Part shown: in pieces, positions 1 through 7,027 of the stretch
How positions within the stretch are numbered: position 1 is the stretch's first letter
Layout of the letters: each line of letters starts with the position of its first letter
From: an uncultured Collinsella sp.
Lineage (GTDB): Bacteria; Actinomycetota; Coriobacteriia; Coriobacteriales; Coriobacteriaceae
Length of the DNA: 25,896 nt
Direction of reading: 5' to 3'
NCBI GenBank assembly: GCA_905207425.1
Contig: CAJLLB010000016.1
Span: 1-25,896, forward strand
Made by a program: the position numbers and the translations under genes
Notes under the pieces: model-generated
Seen by the model: only the letters and a program-made list of their open reading frames with translations
Told to the model about the DNA's origin: nothing
Databases searched by the model: none

Positions 1-117
1 CGCGACAGCACGACCGAGGACGTCCTCGATTTTGCCTACGACGCAAACGGCATCCGCACGAGCAAGACTGTTACGCGGAATACTTACCGTCCTGTTCGGA
101 CTTATAAAGTTACTTTC
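1..117 (+). CDS. RHS/YD-repeat protein fragment, interior only
   Basis: Frame 1 is open from the window edge and reads a YD-repeat signature, DFAYDANGIRTSKTV, at bases 28-72, followed by a TYKVTF stretch. This resembles RHS/YD-repeat wall-associated or toxin proteins, in which the phrase YDANGxRTSKTV is typical. No start or end is visible. From about base 118 the opposite strand reads convincing UxaA, so the RHS-like coding sequence seems to stop at a junction rather than at its own terminus. It could be the broken end of an RHS gene joined to the uxa operon by rearrangement, or an assembly chimera. Identity rests on about 38 residues only. Confidence 0.45.
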
Positions 118-312
118 GTGGCCGATGGGAAGACCGTACTTGATGACATCCTCACCGGCTGCAATGGCGCGCACGGCCATCTTGTGACCCTGCGGGATAT
201 CCTCCGCGGCAACGACCTCGCCCACGCCGGGAACCTCGACGGCAGCACCCTTGGCGAGCGGCGACAGCGCAACGATGACGTTGTCGGCCGGATTGATCTG
301 GATAGTGTTCAT
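118..312 (-). pseudogene. uxaA: altronate dehydratase UxaA, N-terminal fragment
   Basis: Starting from the ATG at 312-310, the minus strand reads MNTIQINPADNVIVALSPLA and, at residues 57-64, IKYGLPIG. This matches the N-terminal SAF-type domain of altronate dehydratase, which converts D-altronate to 2-keto-3-deoxygluconate. After about residue 65 (GH) the expected continuation (a DIAxGxHVHxHN-like stretch) is absent; the sequence reads RHS-like coding on the other strand instead. The frame stays open to the window edge, so no stop proves inactivation, but family similarity ends near base 118. It follows uxaB by 78 bp and would be the last gene of the uxaC-transporter-uxaB-uxaA operon. Either the gene is truncated or the contig is misjoined here. 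Confidence 0.7.
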
Positions 313-354
313 TACAAAGAGTCCTAACCCTACAGGTTGAGCAGAAGTCGAGTG

Positions 355-380
355 ACGCCCGCCAGTTACCCGGCGGGCGT
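355..380 (-). other. intercistronic hairpin between uxaB and uxaA
   Basis: A perfect 9-bp stem (ACGCCCGCC pairing with GGCGGGCGT, 355-363 and 372-380) with an 8-nt loop lies between the uxaB stop and the uxaA start. There is no T-run, so it is more likely an mRNA-stabilising or attenuating hairpin than a full terminator. Confidence 0.5.
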
Positions 381-390
381 ACAGAAGGAT

Positions 391-1905
391 TTAGGCCTGA
401 GCGTTCGCGAACGCCTGCTTGACGCCCTCGGAGCGCACGACGGCGAGAGCGTTGACGACAAACTCCTCCAGGCCGGCGATCTGCGTAAGATCCTCGCCCC
501 ACATTTGCTCGTTGGAGAGCACATCGTGCACCAGCTCGGCGTCGTCGGCGCCGGCGTGAGCAGCGTAGAAGTCGAGCACAAAGGCGTCGTCCTGAGCGGT
601 GTACTCGGTGCCGTCGGAGCGACGCAGGTGCAGGCCGTCGCCCTCGCGGGACACGAGCTCCTGCGTGTAGAAGGAGATGAGCGTGGCCAGGCTCGTCGCC
701 AGGCACTTGGGCAGGTTGCCGGTCTCGGCAGCGTAGTCCTTGAGCGTAGGCAGGTCGCGGGCACGCCACTTAGCCGTGGAGTTGAGGCAGATGGAGAGCA
801 GCGCGTGGTCGATAAACGGGTTATCGAAGCGGTTCTCAACAGCGGCGGCAAAGGCCTTGCAGTCCTCGACATCCAGGTCGGCGGCAAGCGTCGGAATGAC
901 CTCGTCGTAGAGCATAGTGTTCATGAAGCCGCGGACGGTCTCGTCGTGCATGCAATCGCGCACGATATCAAAGCCGGCAACCCAGGAACCCGGGACAAAG
1001 GCGGTGTGGGCGCCGTTGAGGATGCGGACCTTGCGCTTCTTGTACGGGGTGACGTCGGGGGTCACAAAGACACCCGGCAGACCGGCCTTCACGAAGGGCA
1101 GACGCTCCTTGAGCGATTCGTCACCCTGGATGCCCCACATCTGGAAGGGCTCACGCACGGCCAAGAACGGATCTTCATAGCCCAAGCGCTCGGCCACGGC
1201 AGCGGCCTCCTTGGGATCGCGGATGCGACCCGGAACGATGGTGTCGACGAGCGTGGTGCAGACGGTGCAGTCGTTGGTCATCCACTGCGAAAACTCGTCC
1301 TCCCAGCCCCAGTCGCTCACGTACTGGTTCATGATGCGCAGCAGCTCCTCGCCGTTATGGTCGATGAGCTCGCAGGCGAGCACGATGACGCCCTGCTTGC
1401 CGGCAGCCCAGCGGGCATGGAGCACCTGGGCAAGCTTGGCAGGGAAGCTCGCGGGGGGCATGTCGTCGGCCTTGCAGGACGGATCGTAGGCGATACCGGC
1501 CTCGGTGGTGTTGGAGACGATAATCTCCAGGTCGTCGGAAACGGCGACCTCCATCATGGCACGGTAGTCAGCCTCGCGATACGGATTGAGGCAACGGCTG
1601 CAGGCGCTGATCACGCGGGTATCGTCAACCGTGTCACCGTTCTCCTTGCCGCGCACCAGTACGGTGTACAGGCCATCCTGGGCATTGATACCATCGGCGA
1701 AATCGAAGGCGCCGCTGATGGGCTGCACCATGACGACCTTGCCGTTCCAACCGGTGGCCTCGTTGCCCATATCGAAGAAACGATCGACGAAGGCGCGCAG
1801 GAAATTGCCCTCGCCAAACTGCAGGACCTTCTCGGGGGCGTCCTTGGGCAGCACGTAGCCCTCGTAGCCGATCTTCTCGAGCGTCTCGTAGCTGATGTTA
1901 TTCAT
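391..1905 (-). CDS. uxaB: tagaturonate reductase (altronate oxidoreductase)
   Basis: A 504-aa member of the mannitol dehydrogenase family. The N-terminal Rossmann part carries FGEGNFLRAFVD near residues 30-41, shared with UxaB. SNTTEAGI lies in the central region, and KRKVRILNGAHTAF near residues 290-303 holds the family's catalytic Lys/Asn/His set. The enzyme reduces D-tagaturonate to D-altronate with NADH in the cytosol, the second step of galacturonate catabolism after UxaC. The related fructuronate reductase UxuB is the main alternative, but the sequence follows UxaB closely and uxaA is next in line. A purine-rich stretch (AGAGGAAAA) lies ~10 nt upstream of the ATG. It sits between the transporter and uxaA in one leftward operon. 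Confidence 0.88.
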   Translation of the reverse strand: MNNISYETLEKIGYEGYVLPKDAPEKVLQFGEGNFLRAFVDRFFDMGNEATGWNGKVVMVQPISGAFDFADGINAQDGLYTVLVRGKENGDTVDDTRVISACSRCLNPYREADYRAMMEVAVSDDLEIIVSNTTEAGIAYDPSCKADDMPPASFPAKLAQVLHARWAAGKQGVIVLACELIDHNGEELLRIMNQYVSDWGWEDEFSQWMTNDCTVCTTLVDTIVPGRIRDPKEAAAVAERLGYEDPFLAVREPFQMWGIQGDESLKERLPFVKAGLPGVFVTPDVTPYKKRKVRILNGAHTAFVPGSWVAGFDIVRDCMHDETVRGFMNTMLYDEVIPTLAADLDVEDCKAFAAAVENRFDNPFIDHALLSICLNSTAKWRARDLPTLKDYAAETGNLPKCLATSLATLISFYTQELVSREGDGLHLRRSDGTEYTAQDDAFVLDFYAAHAGADDAELVHDVLSNEQMWGEDLTQIAGLEEFVVNALAVVRSEGVKQAFANAQA

Positions 1906-1929
1906 AGAGGTTTTCCTCTCAACTCAAGT

Positions 1930-1954
1930 CCCGGTACGGCATCGCCGCACCGGG
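1930..1954 (-). other. intercistronic hairpin between transporter and uxaB
   Basis: CCCGGTACGGC (1930-1940) pairs with GCCGCACCGGG (1944-1954) around a 3-nt loop with one mismatch. There is no T-run. It probably shapes differential expression within the uxa operon rather than ending transcription. Confidence 0.45.
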
Positions 1955-1983
1955 TTGCATTCATGATTGTTTAAACAGCGGGA

Positions 1984-3489
1984 CTATTTATCGATCGTCT
2001 CGATAGTGCTCTCGCCGATCTTGCCGCGCTCCCAGCGACCATTCGACAGGTCGTTGGAAATGGAATTGAACTTCTTCTCGGTAATGTCGTAGAGAGCGAA
2101 GATGATCAAGGCTGCCACCAGAAGGGCGCAAGCGGGATAAATCGTCAGAGCGCCCTTGATGCCAAGCAGCGTGGCGGCCGTCTGGGGCTTATTTGCCACA
2201 TATCCGGTAAGGGCAAGGATGCCGCCGGAAATGATCGCGGCAAGGGATTGCGCAAGCTTACGAGAAAAGTTGAACGCGGCGTAGGTCGTACCCTCCTTGC
2301 GGATTCCCGTGTGCCATTCACCGTAATCGATAACATCGGAAACCAGGTTCCAGGTGATACCGTTGGGGATGGCAAGCGCGACGTAGCCGATGGTGACGAA
2401 GATGATGAACGTCACGGTATTGGTCGGCAGGATGAAGTTGAGGCCGTTTGCCACAGCGCCGACGATAAAGCAGGCGACGCACGTGCGCTTCTTACCGAAA
2501 TGCTTGACGAGCGTCGGGATGGCGAGAATGGCGACAACCGACGTTCCGATCATGATGCCGTTGACAACGGGCTGCAACGCGATGTTACCCAGGTTGTACT
2601 GGCAGAAATACACCATCATGGTGTTGTTGGTGTTCATGGCCGAAATGGTAAACAGCGTAAGCAGGATAACTGCTCCCAGGTTCTTGTTGGTGAAAACGAC
2701 CTTGAAATACGTGCTGAATGCGCTCGACTTCTTGCCGGCCTTTCCCGCAGCCTTCTCCTCGGCCTGTCGATCGATACGGATATGCTCGCGCGTTCCCAAA
2801 AAGCAGATGGCGAATCCGGCGATGCCGCACAGTCCCATGACGACAGCTGCAATCGTATAGCCGTGCGGATTGCCGTCGAGCGTGTCGCCACCCGCAAAGA
2901 ACAGGACCAATGGGATGAACGCTACGCCCGTGATGAGCTGTGCGCAAAGCGAACCGGCCTGGCGCGTTGACGCCATGTGCGCGCGGTCATCGACGTCACG
3001 CGTCATTACCGTGGCCAGAGATCCGTACGGCACGTTGGTGAAGCTGTATACGACGCCCCAGATCATGTAAGTTATCAGCGCATAGGCAATTTTACCCGCC
3101 ATGGGAATATCGGGCGCAGTGAAGGTCACCACGGTTAGAACGGCAAGGATCACGGCCGAAACCATCATAACCGGACGAAACCGACCGTGCTTGCCAATCT
3201 TCTTTCTACCGTCGACGAATGCACCGGCAATCGGGTCCATGAACGCATCGAAAATCTTGGTGGCGGCGAAAATCAGGCTCACCACGCCTGGCGAAATCAG
3301 GCAGATGTCAGTGTAGAACTTGGTCAGATATGCCTGACCAAGATCGAACATAAATCCGTTGCCCAAATCGCCAAAGCCATAGCAGATTTTCTCACGCCAG
3401 CTCAGCTTGATATCCTGCGAGCTCTGCATCGATCCCGAATCCGCCTGAGCAGACACAATCTGCTCGTTTTTCTGTTGCCCTGTTCCCAT
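1984..3489 (-). CDS. GPH/MFS-type hexuronate symporter (probable)
   Basis: A 501-aa polytopic membrane protein with about 12 hydrophobic segments. It resembles the glycoside-pentoside-hexuronide:cation symporter family: the N-terminal KICYGFGDLGNGF stretch and the DAFMDPIAGAFVDGR loop after the second helix are characteristic. I set the start at the ATG at 3489-3487, not 42 bases upstream, because GGGGAGGG lies 5 nt before it. The gene lies 50 bp after uxaC and 78 bp before uxaB on the same strand, so hexuronate (glucuronate or galacturonate) uptake is the natural inference. Substrate cannot be read from the sequence alone. The soluble N-terminal tail of ~35 residues is polar and slightly long for the family. 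Confidence 0.82.
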   Translation of the reverse strand: MGTGQQKNEQIVSAQADSGSMQSSQDIKLSWREKICYGFGDLGNGFMFDLGQAYLTKFYTDICLISPGVVSLIFAATKIFDAFMDPIAGAFVDGRKKIGKHGRFRPVMMVSAVILAVLTVVTFTAPDIPMAGKIAYALITYMIWGVVYSFTNVPYGSLATVMTRDVDDRAHMASTRQAGSLCAQLITGVAFIPLVLFFAGGDTLDGNPHGYTIAAVVMGLCGIAGFAICFLGTREHIRIDRQAEEKAAGKAGKKSSAFSTYFKVVFTNKNLGAVILLTLFTISAMNTNNTMMVYFCQYNLGNIALQPVVNGIMIGTSVVAILAIPTLVKHFGKKRTCVACFIVGAVANGLNFILPTNTVTFIIFVTIGYVALAIPNGITWNLVSDVIDYGEWHTGIRKEGTTYAAFNFSRKLAQSLAAIISGGILALTGYVANKPQTAATLLGIKGALTIYPACALLVAALIIFALYDITEKKFNSISNDLSNGRWERGKIGESTIETIDK

Positions 3490-3539
3490 ATGGTCCCTCC
3501 CCTTTGCAACCGATTTCACCAATCGGAACACATACAGAT

Positions 3540-4967
3540 CTATGCCTCGACAGTGTCCAGATCGAAGCCAAAGTAGCGAACGGAATTGTTGTAGCTGATA
3601 TCGCGCACGATGGTGCCCAGCAGCTCCATGTCGGCCGGATACTTGCCCTGCTCAACCCACTCGCCGATCACGCTACACAGCACGCGACGGAAATACTCGT
3701 GGCGCGGATAGGACAGGAAGGAGCGGGAGTCGGTGAGCATGCCGACAAAGTTGCCCAGGACGCCCTCGTTGGCCAGAGCCGTGAGCTGCTCGCGCATACC
3801 GACCTCGTTGTCGTTGAACCACCAGGCAGAGCCGTTCTGAATCTTGCCAGCGGTCGGGGCCTCCTGGAAGCAACCCATGACGGTATCGATCATGGTGTTG
3901 TCGATGGGGTTCAAGCTGTACAGGATGGTCTTGGGCAAGCCGCAGGTCTCCTGGATGGAGTTGAGGAAATCGGCGAGCTGGTCGGACGGCGTGTAGTTGG
4001 AGATGCAGTCATAACCGGTATCGGGGCCGAGCTTGGCGAACATGGCACGGTTGTTGTCGCGCTTGCAGCCAAAGTGCAGTTGCATGGCCCAGCCCAGGCG
4101 GACATACTCGCCCGCGACAAACTGCATAAAGGCGGTCTTGTACTTAAGGATCTCATCCTCGGTGAGCGGCTCGGCAGCCAGGCCCTTGGCAAAGATGGTC
4201 TCAATCTCATCGGCGGTAGCCGGGACATACATAACGTAATCGAGTGCGTGGTCGGAGGCGCGGCAGCCCAGCTCGTGGGCAACATCGTAGCGCTTGGAGA
4301 TGGCGGACTTCATGCCCTCAAAGTCGCTGACCTCAACGCCGGCAACCTCGGAAAGGTGCTTGCAGTAGTCGGCGAACTCCTGGCCGCGCTCGATGCGCAG
4401 AGCGGCGTCGGGGCGCATGGCGGGAACGACCTGAACGTCAAAACTGTCATCGGCGGCAATCTTCTTGTGCCACTCAAAGCTGTCGGCGGGGTCGTCGGTA
4501 GTGCAGATCATGCGGACGTTGGACTGCTTGATCAGGTTGCGGCAGGTAAAGCTGGCCTCGGCGAGCTTGGCGTTGGCAAGGTCCCAGACCTCCTGGGCGG
4601 TCTTGCCGTTGAGGACGCCCTCGTAGCCAAAGTAGCGCTTAAGCTCCAGGTGGCTCCACTCAAAGACGGGGTTGCCAACGCAGCGACCCAGGGTCTCGGC
4701 CCACTTTTGGAACTTCTCGCGAGCAGGGGCGTCGCCAGTGATAAAACGCTCGTCGACGCCGTTGGCACGCATCAAGCGCCACTTGTAGTGGTCGCCGCCC
4801 AGCCAAACCTCGGTGATGTTCTCGAAACGCTTGTCCCCCCAGATCTCCTTGGGAGAAATGTGGCAGTGATAGTCGACGATGGGCATGCCCTCGGCAAAGT
4901 TGTGGAACAGCTCCTCGCCGGTCTTGGTGCTCAGCAGGAAATCCTGATCGTCCATGAAGTTTTTCAT
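3540..4967 (-). CDS. uxaC: glucuronate/galacturonate isomerase
   Basis: A 475-aa uronate isomerase of the amidohydrolase superfamily. It interconverts D-glucuronate and D-fructuronate, and D-galacturonate and D-tagaturonate. The N-terminus MKNFMDDQDFLLST matches the UxaC start (E. coli has MTPFMTEDFLL). The metal-binding HxH lies in DYHCHISPKEIW (His34 and His36). The start is the ATG at 4967, with AAGGGG 7 nt upstream; an in-frame ATG at 5036 would overlap the operator and lacks family support. It is the first gene of the leftward uxa operon, downstream of two palindromic operators. Length is normal for the family. Confidence 0.93.
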   Translation of the reverse strand: MKNFMDDQDFLLSTKTGEELFHNFAEGMPIVDYHCHISPKEIWGDKRFENITEVWLGGDHYKWRLMRANGVDERFITGDAPAREKFQKWAETLGRCVGNPVFEWSHLELKRYFGYEGVLNGKTAQEVWDLANAKLAEASFTCRNLIKQSNVRMICTTDDPADSFEWHKKIAADDSFDVQVVPAMRPDAALRIERGQEFADYCKHLSEVAGVEVSDFEGMKSAISKRYDVAHELGCRASDHALDYVMYVPATADEIETIFAKGLAAEPLTEDEILKYKTAFMQFVAGEYVRLGWAMQLHFGCKRDNNRAMFAKLGPDTGYDCISNYTPSDQLADFLNSIQETCGLPKTILYSLNPIDNTMIDTVMGCFQEAPTAGKIQNGSAWWFNDNEVGMREQLTALANEGVLGNFVGMLTDSRSFLSYPRHEYFRRVLCSVIGEWVEQGKYPADMELLGTIVRDISYNNSVRYFGFDLDTVEA

Positions 4968-5020
4968 CAAACAACCCCTTTGTTTGCGGAGCGGGCGCAC
5001 AATACGCTCGTCATCCTCTA

Positions 5021-5034
5021 GGTGAACGTTCACC
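5021..5034. promoter_or_regulatory. LacI-type operator 1, uxaC promoter
   Basis: A perfect 14-bp palindrome GGTGAACGTTCACC centred on CG, as LacI/GalR-family operators are. It lies 54 bp upstream of the uxaC start and is identical to the site at 5059. The likely ligand is the adjacent LacI-family protein encoded at 5428-6507 (inference). Confidence 0.75.
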
Positions 5035-5058
5035 ATACTAATCCATTACGACTCAAAA

Positions 5059-5072
5059 GGTGAACGTTCACC
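5059..5072. promoter_or_regulatory. LacI-type operator 2, uxaC promoter
   Basis: A second identical palindrome GGTGAACGTTCACC, with its centre 38 bp from the first. Two identical sites so spaced suggest cooperative or looped binding. A degenerate inverted pair (GGTGAACGG at 5085 and CCGTTCAAC at 5104) follows and may be a weaker third site. Confidence 0.75.
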
Positions 5073-5189
5073 TAACAACCATGGGGTGAACGGTAGGTTT
5101 TGCCCGTTCAACGGTTGCCGGAGCTGTGACTTGCATGCATTGCGGACCGGTTGGCGTCCCCGAACACCGAACTTGAGCGCTTTTGCTCA

Positions 5190-5421
5190 GGTGGGTCATG
5201 TCCCGACGTACATTTTTGGGAGTATTCAGCATTGGAGCGCGCCGTGCGCCATCCTCAGCGTCCTATTTGGAACGCAGATAGCGCCCGATCGGCATAAAAA
5301 GTGCCCCCGATGGCAAATTACGCCATCGGGGGCACTTAAAACAGTCGTTCTGCACCTCATTCAGGGCATGCCAATGCTGAATACTCCCAAAAATGCACGT
5401 CGCAAGAGGGGGTACCTGCTC
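5190..5421. repeat. inverted-repeat-bounded element A1
   Basis: The two ends share an inverted repeat. The left end reads AGGT, 12 variable bases, GACGTACATTTTTGGG, AGTATTCAGCATTGG. The right end, on the opposite strand, reads AGGT, 12 bases, GACGTGCATTTTTGGG, AGTATTCAGCATTGG. Spacing within the arms is identical and only one base of the ~31-bp core differs. A similar arm pair bounds 25231-25499. The element holds no ORF of its own and includes the hairpin at 5299-5337. It may be a MITE-like or other genus-specific repeat; its nature is unknown. Confidence 0.6.
5299..5337. terminator. bidirectional terminator-like hairpin
   Basis: AAGTGCCCCCGATGGC pairs perfectly with GCCATCGGGGGCACTT around a 7-nt loop. 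Short A and T runs on both flanks allow termination in either direction. It lies downstream of the LacI gene on the minus strand, so it probably ends that transcript before the uxaC promoter. Confidence 0.75.
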
Positions 5422-5427
5422 AATCGG

Positions 5428-6507
5428 CTAAATACCCGCAAGTTCGCAGTAGCGGTCGACATTGCTGGCAAATACCATCTCGACGGCGCCCTTCTGGACG
5501 GGCTCCGTCGGGGTCCTTCCCCACAGCAAATAATCGCCCAGTGTCTTGGCGCCGCGATACGCCAGGCTCGTCGGGTCCTTATAGACAATATTGGTAAAGA
5601 TACCGCGGCGCAAGGCCAGGGCGCTTTCGGGAAACAGGTCGTTGCCGATCACCATGACCTGACCGGCCTTGCCGGCCGAGACGAGCGCGTCGGCAACCAC
5701 TTCGGAACCAACGGCAAAAACGCTACAGATAAGTTCAGGGGCGTCCGGCGCACTCAAGCGCTTTTCGAGCTCATGCTCGAGTTGTTTGACTTGCGCATGG
5801 GCACCTGCAAGATCCTCAACCTGCCATGGAATATCACGTTCGCGCAGGTAATTGTGGAAGGCGCGGGCGGTTAGATAGTGCGAATCGGTATATGGGTCGC
5901 CTGTCAAAAGGAGCACGCGGGCGTCGGCCCCAGAAGCATGGACCAGGTTTGCCGCCTGCTCGGCCATAAGGCTGCCTGCCGTCGAATAATCGGCCAAGCT
6001 CGCACCCAAACGATTCAAATGCGGACGGTCGCCGTCGACAAGCTCAATCGTCACGCCCGCCTCGGCGATCTGCCCCAAAAGCTCAGTCGCACGATCGTCG
6101 CCCGGCGCATAGGCGAGCAAGCCATCAATCTTCTCGCCCACCTGCAGACGCTCATCAATCTGCTCGAGCGCATCAGCGTAGCCGCCCACGCCAAATTCAA
6201 CGCGCTCAACCGTAATGCCCCGGTCGATGACCTCCTGTTCAAAGCGATTGCAGCCTTCCCACAGGTAACGGAAAAAGTACGCTCCCTCGCGCGATGCGCG
6301 GGGCAGGCAAAACACCAGATTGATATCCTTGCGGCGCAGGCTCGAGGCACTCGTATTGCGATGGTAACCCATGGCCTCGGCCTTAGCATTCACCTTGGAG
6401 CGCACGGATTCGCTCACGCCGGCCTTACCCGTCAGGGCCTTGTGCACGGTATTGATGGAAACGCCAAGCTCGGCGGCTATGTCCTTCATGGTTACGCGAG
6501 CGCTCAT
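5428..6507 (-). CDS. LacI-family transcriptional regulator of hexuronate genes
   Basis: A 359-aa protein. The N-terminal LacI helix-turn-helix reads VTMKDIAAELGVSINTVHKAL at residues 5-25, with the hinge helix around residues 50-60. A periplasmic-binding-protein-like sugar-sensing domain follows (LLAYAPGDD, LLLTGDPYTDSHY and VIGNDLFPE patches). The start is the ATG at 6507, with GGAG a few bases upstream. It lies immediately upstream of the uxaC operon on the same strand, which makes it the obvious candidate to bind the two GGTGAACGTTCACC palindromes and respond to a hexuronate intermediate. The role is inferred from position; the family assignment is firm. Confidence 0.88.
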   Translation of the reverse strand: MSARVTMKDIAAELGVSINTVHKALTGKAGVSESVRSKVNAKAEAMGYHRNTSASSLRRKDINLVFCLPRASREGAYFFRYLWEGCNRFEQEVIDRGITVERVEFGVGGYADALEQIDERLQVGEKIDGLLAYAPGDDRATELLGQIAEAGVTIELVDGDRPHLNRLGASLADYSTAGSLMAEQAANLVHASGADARVLLLTGDPYTDSHYLTARAFHNYLRERDIPWQVEDLAGAHAQVKQLEHELEKRLSAPDAPELICSVFAVGSEVVADALVSAGKAGQVMVIGNDLFPESALALRRGIFTNIVYKDPTSLAYRGAKTLGDYLLWGRTPTEPVQKGAVEMVFASNVDRYCELAGI

Positions 6508-6604
6508 GGGGATACTCCGTTATAGATAAGTTGCCAATTAACAGTACAGGTAACGATACCCCAAAATCGCTCTACAACTCGCCGCGCTCGCCCCCAAATG
6601 TGCA

Positions 6605-6638
6605 AAGCGCCCCGCGAACGGATGCTCGCGAGGCGCTT
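6605..6638 (-). terminator. terminator after the FeoB-associated small gene
   Basis: AAGCGCCCCGCGA and TCGCGAGGCGCTT form a 13-bp stem with one wobble, 14 bp past the small gene's stop codon. It ends the leftward feo transcription unit. The T-run on the minus strand is weak. Confidence 0.65.
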
Positions 6639-6651
6639 GGATGCCTAGACC

Positions 6652-6852
6652 TTATTTAATACCGCGGCCCAAGTCTTCGGCGATTTTGTCTACGCCCTTA
6701 AGTGCGGCACAGGTCTTTTTATTGGAGCAATGCCCCGTGCAAACGCCACCCTGAGCGCAGTCGGCGCAGGTGCCCTTGCGGTAGATGCGCACGCATACCG
6801 CGACAAACGCAATACCGATAACAGCCAGTACAACAATATCGATAGGTGCCAT
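6652..6852 (-). CDS. FeoB-associated Cys-rich membrane protein
   Basis: A 66-aa protein with one N-terminal membrane helix (IDIVVLAVIGIAFVAVCVRIY) followed by a cysteine-rich cytosolic tail, CADCAQGGVCTGHCSNKKTCA. This is the layout of the FeoB-associated Cys-rich membrane protein family, which typically lies directly after feoB and is thought to assist ferrous iron transport, perhaps as an iron-binding partner. Here it lies 175 bp after feoB with a terminator between, so it is probably reached by read-through or has its own promoter. GGAGG lies ~8 nt upstream of the ATG. Confidence 0.82.
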   Translation of the reverse strand: MAPIDIVVLAVIGIAFVAVCVRIYRKGTCADCAQGGVCTGHCSNKKTCAALKGVDKIAEDLGRGIK

Positions 6853-6969
6853 AGCAAGCCTCCTCTAGTTAGCCATCACTTACTTTACCCCATTCTCCAC
6901 CTACCAAAAAGGGACAGGTTTATTTTGGTCAGTTTTATCTGCGGAAACGCCACATCTCCCCCATCAAAA

Positions 6970-6998
6970 AGCCCGAGTGTCGCTGGGACACCCGGGCT
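6970..6998 (-). terminator. terminator directly after feoB
   Basis: AGCCCGAGTGTC pairs with GACACCCGGGCT around a 5-nt loop, with one mismatch. On the minus strand it is followed by TTTTT (6966-6970). It lies about 30 bp after the feoB stop and should separate feoB from the small Cys-rich gene. Confidence 0.75.
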
Positions 6999-7027
6999 CG
7001 TGGAAAGGGGCTAATCCTTGTTCGGAC

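Larger units (their letters stand above)
4968..5427. other. 460-bp gap between uxaC and its regulator
   Basis: There is no credible gene here. It holds the uxaC leader and the two operators, a small hairpin (TGAGC/GCTCA near 5173-5189), an inverted pair of a ~45-bp repeat (5190-5235 and 5371-5421) and, between the two repeat copies, a strong terminator-like hairpin at 5299-5337. The plus-strand open frame here shows no codon bias or domain and runs antisense into the regulator. Confidence 0.7.

Noticed and set aside
118..327. Bacterial-repeat-like reading YKVTFVADGKTV across the left junction
   Set aside because: The ADGKTV part is the reverse complement of the conserved UxaA YGLPIG segment, so the match past base ~117 is coincidental.
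337..1974. 545-aa plus-strand open frame
   Set aside because: It is antisense to uxaB; the composition (rich in Gly, Val, His, Asp) is that of a high-GC reverse-strand shadow and no domain is recognisable.
6853..6965. Possible small gene in the KRDRFILVSFICGNAT reading
   Set aside because: There is no start with a ribosome site; the stretch looks like a repeat or half hairpin between the feoB terminator and the small Cys-rich gene.
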